Shown in pieces: positions 48,007 through 57,934 of a stretch of 64,000 bases of DNA. The translations under genes and the position numbers were made by a program. The notes beneath the pieces were generated by a model. That model had not been told where the DNA came from and did no database searches. It worked only from the letters and a program-made list of their open reading frames with translations. The stretch is from Mycolicibacterium moriokaense (GTDB lineage Bacteria > Actinomycetota > Actinomycetes > Mycobacteriales > Mycobacteriaceae): assembly GCF_010726085.1 (NCBI RefSeq), contig NZ_AP022560.1, positions 5,518,001 to 5,582,000 of the forward strand, given 5' to 3'. Positions within the stretch are counted from its first letter, which is position 1. Each line of letters begins with the position of its first letter.

Positions 48007-49800
48007 CTAGGCGGCGGCCTTACCGGCGTCGTTTGAACTGTTGTCGCTGTCGTCGTTCGAGGTCGGTCCCGTCGCTGGGCCCGCGGTGGGCGCCGGGTCG
48101 CCGGCGGGCTTGACGGGGGCGGGGCCGTCGTCATCGCCCTTGGTCGAGGTCTCGTTCGTCTTGTTCGTCGAGAAGTTCAACGAGACGCTGCCGCCGTTCG
48201 CGTCGACACGGTTGCTCGGCAGATTCTTCTTCTCTTCAGGCTGCGTGACCTTTTCGGGCTCCTTGTCCTTCTCAGGATCGTTCTTGAGCACCGTCACGAC
48301 CTCGGGCTTGGTTGTCTCCTGGACCGTCCCCTGGGTCTCCTGAACCGTCCCCTGGGTCTCCTGAGCCGTCCCCTGGGTCTCCTGAACGGTCTCCTCGACG
48401 GTGCCCTCGGTCCCCTCGACGGTGCCTTGGACCTCTTCGACCGCGCCCTGGGTCTCCTCGACAATGCCCTGGGTCTCCTCGACGGTGCCCTCCATGAGGT
48501 CGCCACCTTCAGCGCCGAACGCCAGCATTCGGAGGTCCGCCGCATCCTGCGGTTCGTCGCCGTCGTGCTCTTCTTCCGATGGCACGCTCGAGCTCGCCAG
48601 GCTGGAAGAACTCGCGAGCGAGCTCGCAATGCTCGTCGTCCCGAGGGGATTCGTCGCCCCCGGCGTCGTCGGCGACAGCGGGATCTCCGTCGCCAAGCCG
48701 AAGTTCGCGAAGAAGTTGTTGATACCTATCAAGACTGCCGGGATCAGCTTGACGAATAGCGAGATCGGGTTGAACCACGGGATCAGGCTCGTCCCTATTG
48801 GATAGCCAAACGGGATGGCGCGGTTGTAGCCGGTCTCTTCTATCAACACGCGAAGGATGGGCTCAAAGAAGTCCGCGATCGGCTTGCCGATCAACGGGAT
48901 GTCGTGAAGCCACCGGACGAGCGGCAGAACCTTCGGAGTGATCGTGTAGTAGGTCGTATCTCCGTACGTCTGAATATTGACGATGGCGGGGTAGTTCTGC
49001 GGGTTGGACACGATGTCCTGCCAGACGGCGGGGTCGTATCCCGCAGGAATCTCCCCCGGATCACTCTTCGCATTCACCGCCAGGTATGTGCCGTGATCGT
49101 AAGTGAAGCCGAGGATCGAGTTGACTATCGCAAGCGGATTCAGCAGGTACTGCGGCCAGTCGGCAATGCCCTCCCACCGGATGGCCCAGTCTTCAGTGGG
49201 GATTCCGGAGTTGGTGGGTGTGGGTTGGCCGGTCGTCACATCGAGGATCGGGATGCGGCCGATGATGCCGAAGCGCGACAGGATGCCGCCGTTGGGACGG
49301 TTGGGGTTGCCGATGAACGTGAATGCATCCGGCAGGGGCAAGCCTGCCCATGCGCCCCTAACGATTTGTATCTTCGCGATAGTGGCCACGCGGGCGCCTT
49401 GAGAGTAGCCCGCAATCAAGAATGGGCCAGCCACACCCATCACGTCGGAACGGAGGTTTGCGACACCCTTTGCGACCGAAACGTCGAACTTGTCGCACTG
49501 CAGATTCGGGCACCACCCGGGTAGAGGGATCGGCCAAAAAGACGCGGGATAGTTGACGCCGAGGAGGTTGTCGCAACCGTTGGCGGGGTCCATGTCGGAA
49601 CACGGCTTCTGCATGTAGTAGTTGCGGAAATTTTGCATATAGTTGCCGACCACGTTCGCGTTCGGCGTTCCCGTGCCCGGCACGATGACCGCAGTGGCGG
49701 CCAGGCTGACGGCCGCCACGATCGCCGTTGCTGCGGCGAGCACCGCGGTGCTCAGCAAGCTCAGGAGGAAGATACGAACAACCCGACCAACCTTGCGCAT
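48007..49800 (-). CDS. PE-PPE domain hydrolase with heptad-repeat tail
   Basis: A 597-residue protein from the ATG at 49800 (MRKVGRVVRIF); the frame is open further up. An N-terminal hydrophobic segment, LLSLLSTAVLAAATAIVAAVSLAA, is a signal or anchor. The PE-PPE (serine hydrolase) domain has AVIVPGTGTP, then LIAGYSQGARVA as the nucleophile elbow, and FIGNPNRPNGG, followed by a typical late Asp/His region (THGTYLAV is likely). A Ser-rich linker leads to about eight ETQGTVQ-type heptads, then a Pro/Asp-rich tail. The domain acts on lipid esters at the cell surface in characterised members. Confidence 0.82.
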   Translation of the reverse strand: MRKVGRVVRIFLLSLLSTAVLAAATAIVAAVSLAATAVIVPGTGTPNANVVGNYMQNFRNYYMQKPCSDMDPANGCDNLLGVNYPASFWPIPLPGWCPNLQCDKFDVSVAKGVANLRSDVMGVAGPFLIAGYSQGARVATIAKIQIVRGAWAGLPLPDAFTFIGNPNRPNGGILSRFGIIGRIPILDVTTGQPTPTNSGIPTEDWAIRWEGIADWPQYLLNPLAIVNSILGFTYDHGTYLAVNAKSDPGEIPAGYDPAVWQDIVSNPQNYPAIVNIQTYGDTTYYTITPKVLPLVRWLHDIPLIGKPIADFFEPILRVLIEETGYNRAIPFGYPIGTSLIPWFNPISLFVKLIPAVLIGINNFFANFGLATEIPLSPTTPGATNPLGTTSIASSLASSSSLASSSVPSEEEHDGDEPQDAADLRMLAFGAEGGDLMEGTVEETQGIVEETQGAVEEVQGTVEGTEGTVEETVQETQGTAQETQGTVQETQGTVQETTKPEVVTVLKNDPEKDKEPEKVTQPEEKKNLPSNRVDANGGSVSLNFSTNKTNETSTKGDDDGPAPVKPAGDPAPTAGPATGPTSNDDSDNSSNDAGKAAA

Positions 49801-49954
49801 GCGACAACAATCACATAACGCAGGGCAGTCTTCTCGTTGAATCGAAAATTTGCCCACATGTGTGTCGCGCCGACTGTCGGATTTCCGTGGCGTTGTTCGT
49901 CGACCAGGTAGAGAGTAGAACGCAGGGTTCTGCTCGCATCCGGAAGGTGACGCC

Positions 49955-50128
49955 ATGCATTACTTCGTCCTGTTGCTGGAATCCGAGTCCGCCGACACGC
50001 CGGACCGCGCAGGCGGCCCGGCTGAGCTTGGCCAACAGATAGGGAAACCCCTGATTCCTCCTGCTGTTTTCGCCGCTACCGTTCGGTCGCATGAAGGCCG
50101 TTGGCAAACCGGCGTGCTATCTCGTTGA
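49955..50128 (+). pseudogene. truncated YCII-like remnant
   Basis: The frame starts at ATG 49955 behind a good GGAAGGTGA and encodes 57 residues: MHYFVLLLESESADTPDRAG then unrelated-looking sequence to a TGA. The first about 20 residues resemble the start of YCII-domain (DGPF) proteins, often found near sigma or regulator genes; the rest of the domain is missing. It overlaps the next gene by 38 bp. It is probably a decayed gene or a short peptide; the family guess is weak. Confidence 0.3.
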
Positions 50129-50387
50129 GTGGTACCTGCCGGAGCTCAATGAGCAAACGGTCGACGACATCGTCACGCGGCTCGACGCCGCCGCCGCCAC
50201 GGTCAGCGACGAGGGCACCCCCGTCCGACTGCTCGTCACGCTTTCCGTGCCCGCCGACGAAGTCCTGTACGGCGTCTTCGACGCGCACTCCCCCGACATC
50301 GTCTCGATGACGTGCATTCGGGCCGGTGCGCCACATCAGCGGCTGTCCGAGCGCATCGGAACGCGGATCCGCCGCGGTCGCCTGTAA
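50091..50387 (+). CDS. DUF4242-like small protein
   Basis: A 98-residue protein with an alternating beta-alpha pattern: ACYLVEWYLPELNEQTVDDIVTRLDAAAATVSD, RLLVTLSVPADEVLYGVFDAHSPDIVSMTC, then a helical, Arg-rich end. The opening (YLVEWYLPE) and the regular spacing resemble DUF4242 (ferredoxin-like, metal-binding) proteins. ATG at 50091, ribosome site weak. It sits directly upstream of the large LAL regulator. Function unknown. Confidence 0.55.
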   Translation: MKAVGKPACYLVEWYLPELNEQTVDDIVTRLDAAAATVSDEGTPVRLLVTLSVPADEVLYGVFDAHSPDIVSMTCIRAGAPHQRLSERIGTRIRRGRL

Positions 50388-50451
50388 GCGGGGCTGATTA
50401 GACCGGCGCTCGCGTGGTTACCCTGACTTCTGCAAAGCGGGGGATCAGGGA

Positions 50452-53199
50452 ATGGCTGCGGGGGTTGTCGAGCGTCCTGCCGAGTTCCGCGCTGTCTCGG
50501 ATCTTCTGCAGTCGGCGGGCATGCATTTATCGGGGCTGGTCATCGACGGCGAAGCCGGCATCGGCAAGACCACCGTCTGGCTCGCCGGGCTCACCGAGGC
50601 GGGTGAGCGCGGGTTTCGGGTGTTGTCCGCGCGGGCGGGGCAGGCCGAGACGGTGCTCACGTTCGCCGCGCTCGCCGACCTCCTCGGCGGCGTCGACCCC
50701 GACGTCCTCGCCGAACTGCCCGACGTCCAGCGCATCGCCGTCGATCGGGTGTTGTTGCGCACCACCGCCGAGGGTCCGGCGACCGGCGAGAGCGTGGTCG
50801 CCGCGGCCTTCGCCGCCGTTGTCGACCGGCTCTCGGCAGACGCTCCGATCCTGCTGGCCATCGACGACGTGCAGTGGCTCGACCCGTCGAGCCAGGCGGT
50901 TCTGGCCGCGGCGGCGCGTCGGTTCACCGGCCGCGTCGGACTCCTGATCACCGAGCGCACCGAACACGAGGGTGCCGGCGCGGCGGACTGGCTGCAGCTC
51001 GCCGACCCCGACGCGATGGCCCGCGTCCACGTCGGCCCGCTGAGCCTCGGCGGTCTGCACGCGCTGGTCTCGTCGCGCCTTGGCCGGTCGTTCCCCCGTC
51101 CGACGATGGTGCGCATCGCGGAGATCTCGGCCGGAAATCCGTTCTACGCACTCGAATTGGCGCGGGCCGTCGACGCAGGCGGCTCCGCGTCGGTGCTACC
51201 GGCGACGCTGGCTGAACTGATGCGGATGCGGATCGGACGGCTGGACCGTGAGGTTCAGGATCTGCTGCTGGCCGCGGCATGCGCATCCAATCCGACTGTC
51301 GATCTTCTCGCCCAGGTGACCGGCACTCCCGTCGACGTCGCCCACGAGCTACTCGAGGAGCCGAGGACCAAGGGCATCATCGCGCTCGACGGTGACGTCG
51401 TGCGGTTCTCCCATCCTCTGCTGGCCCGAAGCGTGTACACCGACGCGACGCCCCGCGAGCGACGCGCGATGCACCGGTCGCTGTCGGAGACGGTGAAGAT
51501 GCCCGAGCTGCGGGCCAGACACATGGCGCTGGCCGCCTCGAGCGCCGACCCGACGACGTTGAGCGCGCTCGATGTCGCATCGAACGTGGCATCCAGTCGC
51601 GGCGCTCCGGCCGCAGCTGCCGAGCTCGTCGAACTGGCCATCCGCCTCGGCGGCGACACCCCGGAACGTCGGATCCGCGCCGCTGACCACCTCATCCACG
51701 CAGGCGACCTCCCACGTGCCACCGCACTCCTCCACGGAGTCATCGACACGGTGCCGCACGGCGTGAGCCGGGCCTTGGCGTTGAACCTGTTGGCGGGCAT
51801 AGAGATTCACCTCAACAGCTTCGCCGAGGCCGTCGAGATGCTCAAGGAGGCGCTCGCCAACGCCGCGGATCAGCTCGACGTCAGGGTGCGCACCATGCTG
51901 CTGTTGTCGTTCGCCGAGATCAACGCCGGCGAGTTCGTCCACGCCATGCAGCACTCCGAGCGGGCGGTCATCCTCGCCGAGGGCATCGACGACCCTGATC
52001 TGACGAGCCAGGTGCTGGCCATTCGGGCGATGGTGACGAGCATGTGTGGCAACGGGTTCGACGAAACCGCCCTGCGCCGCGCCAATGCCCTGGAAAATCC
52101 CCACGGCAACACCTCGATCACGTTGCGCGCCAGCGCAATCTACGGTGTGCTGCTGTCGTGGGCGGGCCGGCTCGACGAGGCCGTCGAGCAGATGTCGATC
52201 GTCCGTCGACGCTGCATGCACCGCGGCGCCGAGACCGACCTGGTGTCGGTGGCGTACTACACCACGCTGATGGAGGTCTGGCGGGGCCGTTACACCGCCG
52301 CGGCGGCCCTGGCGGACGAAACCGTCGAACGGGCACAGCAACTCGGCGGCGATCCCCTGCAGGTCGTCGGGACGACGATGCGGGCCGTCGTCAGCGCCCA
52401 CACCGGCCGGGAAACCGAAACCCGCACCACTGCAACGTCGGCCATCGAACTGGCCGAGCGGTGCGGCGCGCCGCGACTGGCTGACTGGGCATCGATCAGC
52501 TTGGGATTCCTGGAGGTATCCCTGGGCAACCACGCGGCCGCGATCACCGCCCTGACACCTCTGATCGCGAGGTTTCATAACATGCCGGGCACCGAGATCG
52601 TCACGGCCGGTTATGTTCCCGACGCTGTCGAGGCCCTGGTGTCGCTGGGCCGCCACACCGACGCCGAGCCGATGATCAACGCGATCGAAGTCAACGGCCG
52701 ATGGTTGGACCGCCCGTGGATGCTCGCGATCGGCGCGCGCTGTCGCAGCATGTGGCTTGCCGCACAAGGAGATATCGCCGGTGCCCTCGGTGTGGCCGAG
52801 ACGGCGCTCAGACACCACGAGCGTCTTCCGATGCCCTTCGAGCGTGCCCGCACGCTCCTACTGGTCGGGCAGCTGCAACGTCGTCAGCGCAAGAAGGAAT
52901 CCGCGCGCACCGCACTGAACGAGGCCTTGGCAACCTTCGAACAGTTGGGGGCCCAACTGTGGGCCAACCGGGCTCGCGCCGAACTCACCCGCTCCAGCGG
53001 TGCGCCCGCGCAAGCGCTCGGACTCACCGCCTCGGAGCAGCGCGTCGCCGAACTCGCAGCCACCGGGATGACGACCCGTGACGTCGCCGCCGCGCTGTTC
53101 ATCAGCCCGAAGACCGTGGAGTCCAACCTCGCTCGGGTTTACCGCAAGCTCGGCATCAAGTCACGAGCCGAGCTTGGGCGGCTGATGGGCGACGGCTAG
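50452..53199 (+). CDS. LuxR-family regulator with AAA/STAND ATPase (LAL type)
   Basis: A 915-residue regulator. N-terminal ATPase: Walker A GEAGIGKT at 33-40 and Walker B ILLAIDDVQWLDPSS near 140. A long helical tetratricopeptide-like middle region (residues about 330-840) follows, and a C-terminal LuxR helix-turn-helix: LTASEQRVAELAATGMTTRDVAAALFISPKTVESNLARVYRKLGIKSRAEL. Such LAL proteins are ATP-dependent activators of nearby genes. No obvious target operon is adjacent. Its stop codon abuts the stop codon of rplA (0 bp apart). Confidence 0.9.
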   Translation: MAAGVVERPAEFRAVSDLLQSAGMHLSGLVIDGEAGIGKTTVWLAGLTEAGERGFRVLSARAGQAETVLTFAALADLLGGVDPDVLAELPDVQRIAVDRVLLRTTAEGPATGESVVAAAFAAVVDRLSADAPILLAIDDVQWLDPSSQAVLAAAARRFTGRVGLLITERTEHEGAGAADWLQLADPDAMARVHVGPLSLGGLHALVSSRLGRSFPRPTMVRIAEISAGNPFYALELARAVDAGGSASVLPATLAELMRMRIGRLDREVQDLLLAAACASNPTVDLLAQVTGTPVDVAHELLEEPRTKGIIALDGDVVRFSHPLLARSVYTDATPRERRAMHRSLSETVKMPELRARHMALAASSADPTTLSALDVASNVASSRGAPAAAAELVELAIRLGGDTPERRIRAADHLIHAGDLPRATALLHGVIDTVPHGVSRALALNLLAGIEIHLNSFAEAVEMLKEALANAADQLDVRVRTMLLLSFAEINAGEFVHAMQHSERAVILAEGIDDPDLTSQVLAIRAMVTSMCGNGFDETALRRANALENPHGNTSITLRASAIYGVLLSWAGRLDEAVEQMSIVRRRCMHRGAETDLVSVAYYTTLMEVWRGRYTAAAALADETVERAQQLGGDPLQVVGTTMRAVVSAHTGRETETRTTATSAIELAERCGAPRLADWASISLGFLEVSLGNHAAAITALTPLIARFHNMPGTEIVTAGYVPDAVEALVSLGRHTDAEPMINAIEVNGRWLDRPWMLAIGARCRSMWLAAQGDIAGALGVAETALRHHERLPMPFERARTLLLVGQLQRRQRKKESARTALNEALATFEQLGAQLWANRARAELTRSSGAPAQALGLTASEQRVAELAATGMTTRDVAAALFISPKTVESNLARVYRKLGIKSRAELGRLMGDG

Positions 53200-53907
53200 T
53201 TACGCCTCGGTGAAGTTGCGGGTGACCGACGGGTCGACGGGGATGCCCGGACCAGTCGTGGTCGACACGACGACCTTCTTGAGATAGCGGCCCTTCGACG
53301 ACGACGGCTTGGCACGCAGGATCTCGTCGAGTGCGGCGCCGTAGTTCTCGGCCAGCTGCTTCTCGTCGAACGAGGCCTTGCCGATCACGAAGTGCAGGTT
53401 GGCCTGCTTGTCGACACGGAAGTTGATCTTGCCGCCCTTGATGTCGGACACGGCCTTGGCGACGTCGGGGGTGACGGTGCCGGTCTTGGGGTTCGGCATC
53501 AGGCCACGCGGGCCGAGCACGCGGGCGATCTTGCCGACCTTGGCCATCTGGTCCGGCGTCGCGATCGCGGCGTCGAAGTCCAGGAAGCCGCCCTGGATCT
53601 TCTCGATCAGGTCGTCGCTGCCGACCTCGTCGGCGCCTGCGGCCAGCGCGGCCTCGGCCTTGTCGCCGACGGCGAACACGACGACGCGCGCGGTCTTACC
53701 GGTGCCGTTGGGCAGGTTCACGGTGCCGCGGACCATCTGGTCGGCCTTGCGGGGGTCGACGCCCAGCCGGATCGCAACCTCGACGGTGGCGTCCTGCTTC
53801 TTCGACGACGTCTCCTTGGCGAGCCTCGCGGCCTCCAGCGGCGTGTACAGGCGGTCCTTGTCGACCTTCGCCGCGGCTTCGCGATATGCCTTGCTGTTCT
53901 TGCTCAT
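53200..53907 (-). CDS. rplA: ribosomal protein L1
   Basis: A 235-residue L1. The core sequence shows [48 protein letters not shown] and [20 protein letters not shown]1 binds 23S rRNA at the mobile stalk and often represses its own operon. It is last in the order secE, nusG, rplK, rplA; 67 bp separate it from rplK. Its end touches the LAL regulator gene, with no terminator visible. Confidence 0.98.
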   Translation of the reverse strand: MSKNSKAYREAAAKVDKDRLYTPLEAARLAKETSSKKQDATVEVAIRLGVDPRKADQMVRGTVNLPNGTGKTARVVVFAVGDKAEAALAAGADEVGSDDLIEKIQGGFLDFDAAIATPDQMAKVGKIARVLGPRGLMPNPKTGTVTPDVAKAVSDIKGGKINFRVDKQANLHFVIGKASFDEKQLAENYGAALDEILRAKPSSSKGRYLKKVVVSTTTGPGIPVDPSVTRNFTEA

Positions 53908-53974
53908 TCATATCTCCTAATCAGAGTTGTGGTTGGCGAGCCGATGCCAGCTCTCCCACGGGTTCGCGGCCGAA

Positions 53975-54403
53975 CTACTCGACCGTGATCCCCATCGACC
54001 GGGCCGTGCCGGCGATGATCTTGGACGCCGCCTCGATGTCGTTGGCGTTCAAGTCTTCCTTCTTGGTCTCGGCGATCTCGCGCACCTGATCCCAGGTCAC
54101 CTTGGCGACCTTGGTGCTGTGCGGGGTGCCGGAACCCTTCTGCACGCCTGCGGCCTTCAGCAGCAGCTTGGCGGCGGGCGGGGTCTTCAGCGCGAACGTG
54201 AAGCTGCGGTCCTCGTAGACGGTGATCTCCACGGGGATGACGTTGCCGCGCTGGTTCTCCGTCGCGGCGTTGTACGCCTTGCAGAACTCCATGATGTTGA
54301 CGCCGTGCTGGCCGAGCGCCGGGCCCACGGGCGGGGCGGGGTTGGCCTGCCCGGCCTGGATCTGGAGCTTGATCAGCCCGATGACTTTCTTCTTCGGGGC
54401 CAT
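53975..54403 (-). CDS. rplK: ribosomal protein L11
   Basis: A 142-residue L11 from the ATG at 54403 ([41 protein letters not shown]), the normal start. It has the proline-rich N-terminal domain that contacts translation factors and the C-terminal rRNA-binding domain ending in [19 protein letters not shown] is the ribosome site. A very stable hairpin lies directly upstream (54420-54472), between this gene and nusG. Confidence 0.98.
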   Translation of the reverse strand: MAPKKKVIGLIKLQIQAGQANPAPPVGPALGQHGVNIMEFCKAYNAATENQRGNVIPVEITVYEDRSFTFALKTPPAAKLLLKAAGVQKGSGTPHSTKVAKVTWDQVREIAETKKEDLNANDIEAASKIIAGTARSMGITVE

Positions 54404-54419
54404 GCTTTTCCTTTCTCCT

Positions 54420-54472
54420 GCGATTTGTGTGCGTTTAGGAGCGCCCACCGCTCCTTGGCGCACACAAATCGC
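54420..54472 (-). other. long hairpin between nusG and rplK
   Basis: Outer arms GCGATTTGTGTGCG / CGCACACAAATCGC (14 bp, perfect) and inner arms AGGAGCG / CGCTCCT with a CCCAC loop, joined by an asymmetric bulge. There is no T-run after it on the minus strand, and the rplK ribosome site begins within 8 bp. It looks like a processing or regulatory RNA structure rather than a terminator. Confidence 0.7.
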
Positions 54473-54477
54473 CTGTG

Positions 54478-55290
<813 letters not shown>

Positions 55291-55326
55291 TCAGTCCTCT
55301 CGAATTCTCACTGTCCGCACGAGCGC

Positions 55327-55755
55327 TCAGCCGAACACCCACATCACGAGCTTGCCGATACCCAGATCGACCCCGCCGATCAGCGCCACCATGAACGCCA
55401 GGAAAACCAGCACCACCATGGTGTAGCTGACCATCTGCTTGCGGTTCGGCCAGATCACCTTGCGCAGCTCGGCGACGACCTGCTTCAGGTAGTTCCACAC
55501 GAACGCGATCGGGTTGCGTGAAGGACCGTCGCCACGCTTCTTGGCGGTCTTCTTCGCGGAGCCCGAGCCGTTCTTCGTCGGAGAGGCATCGGTGCCGGTC
55601 GCCAGGTCGACAGCGCTGCTGACGTCCTCGCCGGTCGCCGCGCGCCGTGTCCGCTTGCCGCTGGGCCGAGCAGGCCGGGTTACGACCGCGCCGGAGCCGT
55701 CGTTGCCGGTGTCGTCGGCCCCTGCGGAGCCGGCACGATCACGCTCGTCGCTCAC
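55327..55755 (-). CDS. secE: preprotein translocase subunit SecE
   Basis: A 142-residue SecE. The N-terminal half is a disordered Ala/Gly/Thr-rich and basic extension typical of mycobacteria. The C-terminal half carries the conserved amphipathic helix (FVWNYLKQVVAELRKVIWPNRKQMVSYT) and one transmembrane helix (MVVLVFLAFMVALIGGVDLGI). It stabilises SecY in the export channel. GTG start at 55755, ribosome site GGAAGG. trpT lies 67 bp upstream on the same strand. Confidence 0.95.
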   Translation of the reverse strand: MSDERDRAGSAGADDTGNDGSGAVVTRPARPSGKRTRRAATGEDVSSAVDLATGTDASPTKNGSGSAKKTAKKRGDGPSRNPIAFVWNYLKQVVAELRKVIWPNRKQMVSYTMVVLVFLAFMVALIGGVDLGIGKLVMWVFG

Positions 55756-55822
55756 CGCATGCCTTCCGTCTGTTGGTTATGGACACCATCCAGTGTCCAC
55801 GCTTGTCGAGTATTCAGTTGAG

Positions 55823-55895
<73 letters not shown>

Positions 55896-56047
55896 TTACG
55901 ATGACACCGCTGGCGCGGCGATATCGCCGGTTCCGGGGCTCACACAATTCGCGCGCTCCCCGTTCGGTCGATCTAGAAACCGACGGACAGCGCGCTGGAC
56001 TGGGAAAACCCCGAGTGACGAGTGTAGCGTGCCACCCGCGCAAGGTA

Positions 56048-56584
56048 CTAATCCGCTTTGTCGGCGCTCTGACCGTTCGTGCTGACCGCCGTACGAATGA
56101 CCTGTCCCGTCTCCGGATCCCACTTCGCCGAGATCGAATTGTCGCCCTCGTGGCCCATGAGCGTGGTGAAAGCCTCCATCACGATCTCGCCGTCCTCGTC
56201 GGTGCAGACGTTGCGGGTGGTGACGATGTCGGCGCCGAACCGCTCGTCAACGGTCTCGATATACATCGTCCCGGTCAGCCGGTCGCCGGCCTTCACCGGC
56301 CGGTGGAACTTGAACTTCTGGTCCACCTGGACGATCTGCATCGTCTCCATGCCGATGTCGACGTGCTGAAAGAAATGGCGCTGGATCATCACCGCCAAGA
56401 TCGTCATGAATGTCGGGGGTGCAACGAGTGCCTCGTGGCCAAGCTCGGCCGCCGCGGCCTCGTCATGAGTGGCCGGGTCTTCAGCCTTCACCGCGTGCGC
56501 GAACTGGCGGATCTGCTCACGGCCCACGACGAAAACATCCGGGTACTTGTGAACCATCCCGCGGATGTCGGTTTTCAATGCCAT
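56048..56584 (-). CDS. hadC: (3R)-hydroxyacyl-ACP dehydratase subunit HadC
   Basis: A 178-residue hot-dog protein: FVVGREQIRQFAHAVKAEDPATHDEAAA, PPTFMTILAV and QVDQKFKFHRPVKAGDRL. HadC lacks the hydratase His and pairs with HadB to dehydrate late FAS-II intermediates in meromycolate elongation. It starts 3 bp after hadB, so the two are coupled. The position between trpT and hadB is as in M. tuberculosis. Confidence 0.95.
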   Translation of the reverse strand: MALKTDIRGMVHKYPDVFVVGREQIRQFAHAVKAEDPATHDEAAAAELGHEALVAPPTFMTILAVMIQRHFFQHVDIGMETMQIVQVDQKFKFHRPVKAGDRLTGTMYIETVDERFGADIVTTRNVCTDEDGEIVMEAFTTLMGHEGDNSISAKWDPETGQVIRTAVSTNGQSADKAD

Positions 56585-56587
56585 CGG

Positions 56588-57016
56588 TTACGCCAGCTTT
56601 GCGGTAGCGATGGCGCGGCCGAAGATCTTCTTGCCGCCCGCAGTGGCCGTCAACGCGATGGTCACTGACTTCGTCTCGGGTTCAACGGATTTCACCCTTC
56701 CATTGAAGACGATTTCAGCGCCCACGCCGTCGTTGGGAACCGGGACCACGGCGGTGAACCGCACGTTGTACTCGGTGACCGCCGCCGGGTCGCCGACCCA
56801 GGACGTGATGTAGCCGCCACCGAGGCCCATGGTGAGCATGCCGTGCGCGATCGCGGTGTCGAGTCCGACCTGCTTGGCGATCTCGTCGTCCCAGTGAATC
56901 GGGTTCAGATCGCCGGATACGCCGGCGTAGTTCACCAGGTCGCTACGAGTCAGTGGGATCACCTTCTCGGGAAGCTGGTCACCCACCTTCACCGAATCGA
57001 ACTCACGAAGTGCCAT
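56588..57016 (-). CDS. hadB: (3R)-hydroxyacyl-ACP dehydratase catalytic subunit HadB
   Basis: A 142-residue protein with the hydratase-2 motif YAGVSGDLNPIHWDDEIAKQ; catalytic Asp36 and His41 are both present, followed by AHGMLTMGLGGGYI. HadB is the catalytic partner for HadA (early) and HadC (late) dimers. Start ATG 57016 lies inside the end of hadA (14-bp overlap). Confidence 0.97.
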   Translation of the reverse strand: MALREFDSVKVGDQLPEKVIPLTRSDLVNYAGVSGDLNPIHWDDEIAKQVGLDTAIAHGMLTMGLGGGYITSWVGDPAAVTEYNVRFTAVVPVPNDGVGAEIVFNGRVKSVEPETKSVTIALTATAGGKKIFGRAIATAKLA

Positions 57017-57482
57017 GGCTGAAACCCTCTTCTCCGTCTTCGCCAGAACGACCCGCCAGGGTCGTGTAGGTCTCCTGCACAACGTCACCTTTGTCGTCGG
57101 TGACGATGTTCTTGGTCACGATGATGTCGGTCCCGTGCGCCTGCCGGACGGAGTCCACGTACACGTCGCAGTAGAGCGTGTCACCGGCGTGTATCGGCTT
57201 GCGGAACTTCAGCACCTGGTCGACCTGCACGATCTGCATGTCGTTGATGCCGATGTCGGCGCTTTCGAAGAAGGCCGACTGGGCCATGTAGCCGAACACC
57301 GAGATGAACGTCAGCGGCGCGGGAATGCTGGAGTGGCCGAGTTCAGCGGCCGCGGCCTCGTCGTGGTGGGCAGGGTGGTCGTTCTTCACTGCGACGGCGT
57401 ATTCGCGCAGCTTCTCCCGTCCGACGACATAGTGGTCGGGATAGCGGTAGTGCATCCCGACGATCTGCTCTGACAACGCCAC
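57003..57482 (-). CDS. hadA: (3R)-hydroxyacyl-ACP dehydratase subunit HadA
   Basis: A 159-residue hot-dog subunit: VVGREKLREYAVAVKNDHPAHHDEAAA, PLTFISVFGYMAQSAFF, QVDQVLKFRKPIHAGDTL. It makes the HadAB heterodimer that accepts shorter chains; HadA is the reported target of thiacetazone and isoxyl through a Cys, and the Cys at YCDVYV is the only one seen here. Starts with GTG at 57482 and overlaps hadB by 14 bp. Confidence 0.95.
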   Translation of the reverse strand: MALSEQIVGMHYRYPDHYVVGREKLREYAVAVKNDHPAHHDEAAAAELGHSSIPAPLTFISVFGYMAQSAFFESADIGINDMQIVQVDQVLKFRKPIHAGDTLYCDVYVDSVRQAHGTDIIVTKNIVTDDKGDVVQETYTTLAGRSGEDGEEGFSHGTS

Positions 57483-57535
57483 AGTGTGGTGAACCTATCC
57501 GTCTAACCCCGGGCGACCGCCCACGGGTCGACGCC

Positions 57536-57703
57536 TTAGCGCGATTCCTTGTGCGCCTGGTGCTTGCCGCAGTTCGGGCAGAACTTCTTCAGCTCCAGCC
57601 TATCGGGGTCGTTGCGGCGGTTCTTCTTGGTGATGTAGTTGCGGTGCTTGCACACCTCGCACGCCAAGGTGATCTTGGGCCGTACGTCAGTACTGGAGGC
57701 CAC
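57536..57703 (-). CDS. rpmG: ribosomal protein L33, zinc-binding type
   Basis: A 55-residue L33 read from GTG 57703 with the sequence [18 protein letters not shown] and ending HQAHKESR. The Cys pairs CEVC and CPNC are kept, so this is the zinc-containing (C+) paralogue (rpmG2), not the zinc-starvation form. It lies between tRNA-Met and hadA, as in M. tuberculosis. Confidence 0.95.
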   Translation of the reverse strand: MASSTDVRPKITLACEVCKHRNYITKKNRRNDPDRLELKKFCPNCGKHQAHKESR

Positions 57704-57738
57704 TTCTCTCGTCCTTTGTCTACGGTTCTAACGTCTTG

Positions 57739-57812
57739 TAGCGGTGGGGGGACTCGATCCCCCGACCTCACGATTATGAGTCGTGCGCTCTAACCAGCTG
57801 AGCTACACCGCC
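57739..57812 (-). tRNA. tRNA-Met (anticodon CAT, elongator type)
   Basis: Minus-strand cloverleaf: GGCGGTG acceptor with CACCGCT (one G-U), anticodon loop CTCATAA, T-arm GGATCGAGTCC, discriminator A. The acceptor 1-72 G-U pair and lack of the three G-C anticodon stem pairs argue against the initiator. Confidence 0.93.
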
Positions 57813-57848
57813 CCGATAGTCCGGGCCGGCGCACCGTCCCGTCCACCG

Positions 57849-57921
57849 AGCCCCCTAACGGAATCGAACCGTTGACCTTTTCCTTACCATGGAAACGCTC
57901 TACCGACTGAGCTAAGGGGGC
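57849..57921 (-). tRNA. tRNA-Thr (anticodon GGT)
   Basis: Minus-strand cloverleaf: GCCCCCT with AGGGGGC, anticodon loop ATGGTAA, T-arm GGTTCGATTCC, discriminator T. First gene of the tRNA-Thr / tRNA-Met / rpmG / had block. Confidence 0.95.
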
Positions 57922-57934
57922 CTGCACTTCACCG

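Noticed and set aside
55917..55928. 12-bp palindrome GGCGATATCGCC upstream of trpT as an operator
   Set aside because: Short, GC-based and with no neighbouring regulator or second copy; recorded only as context.
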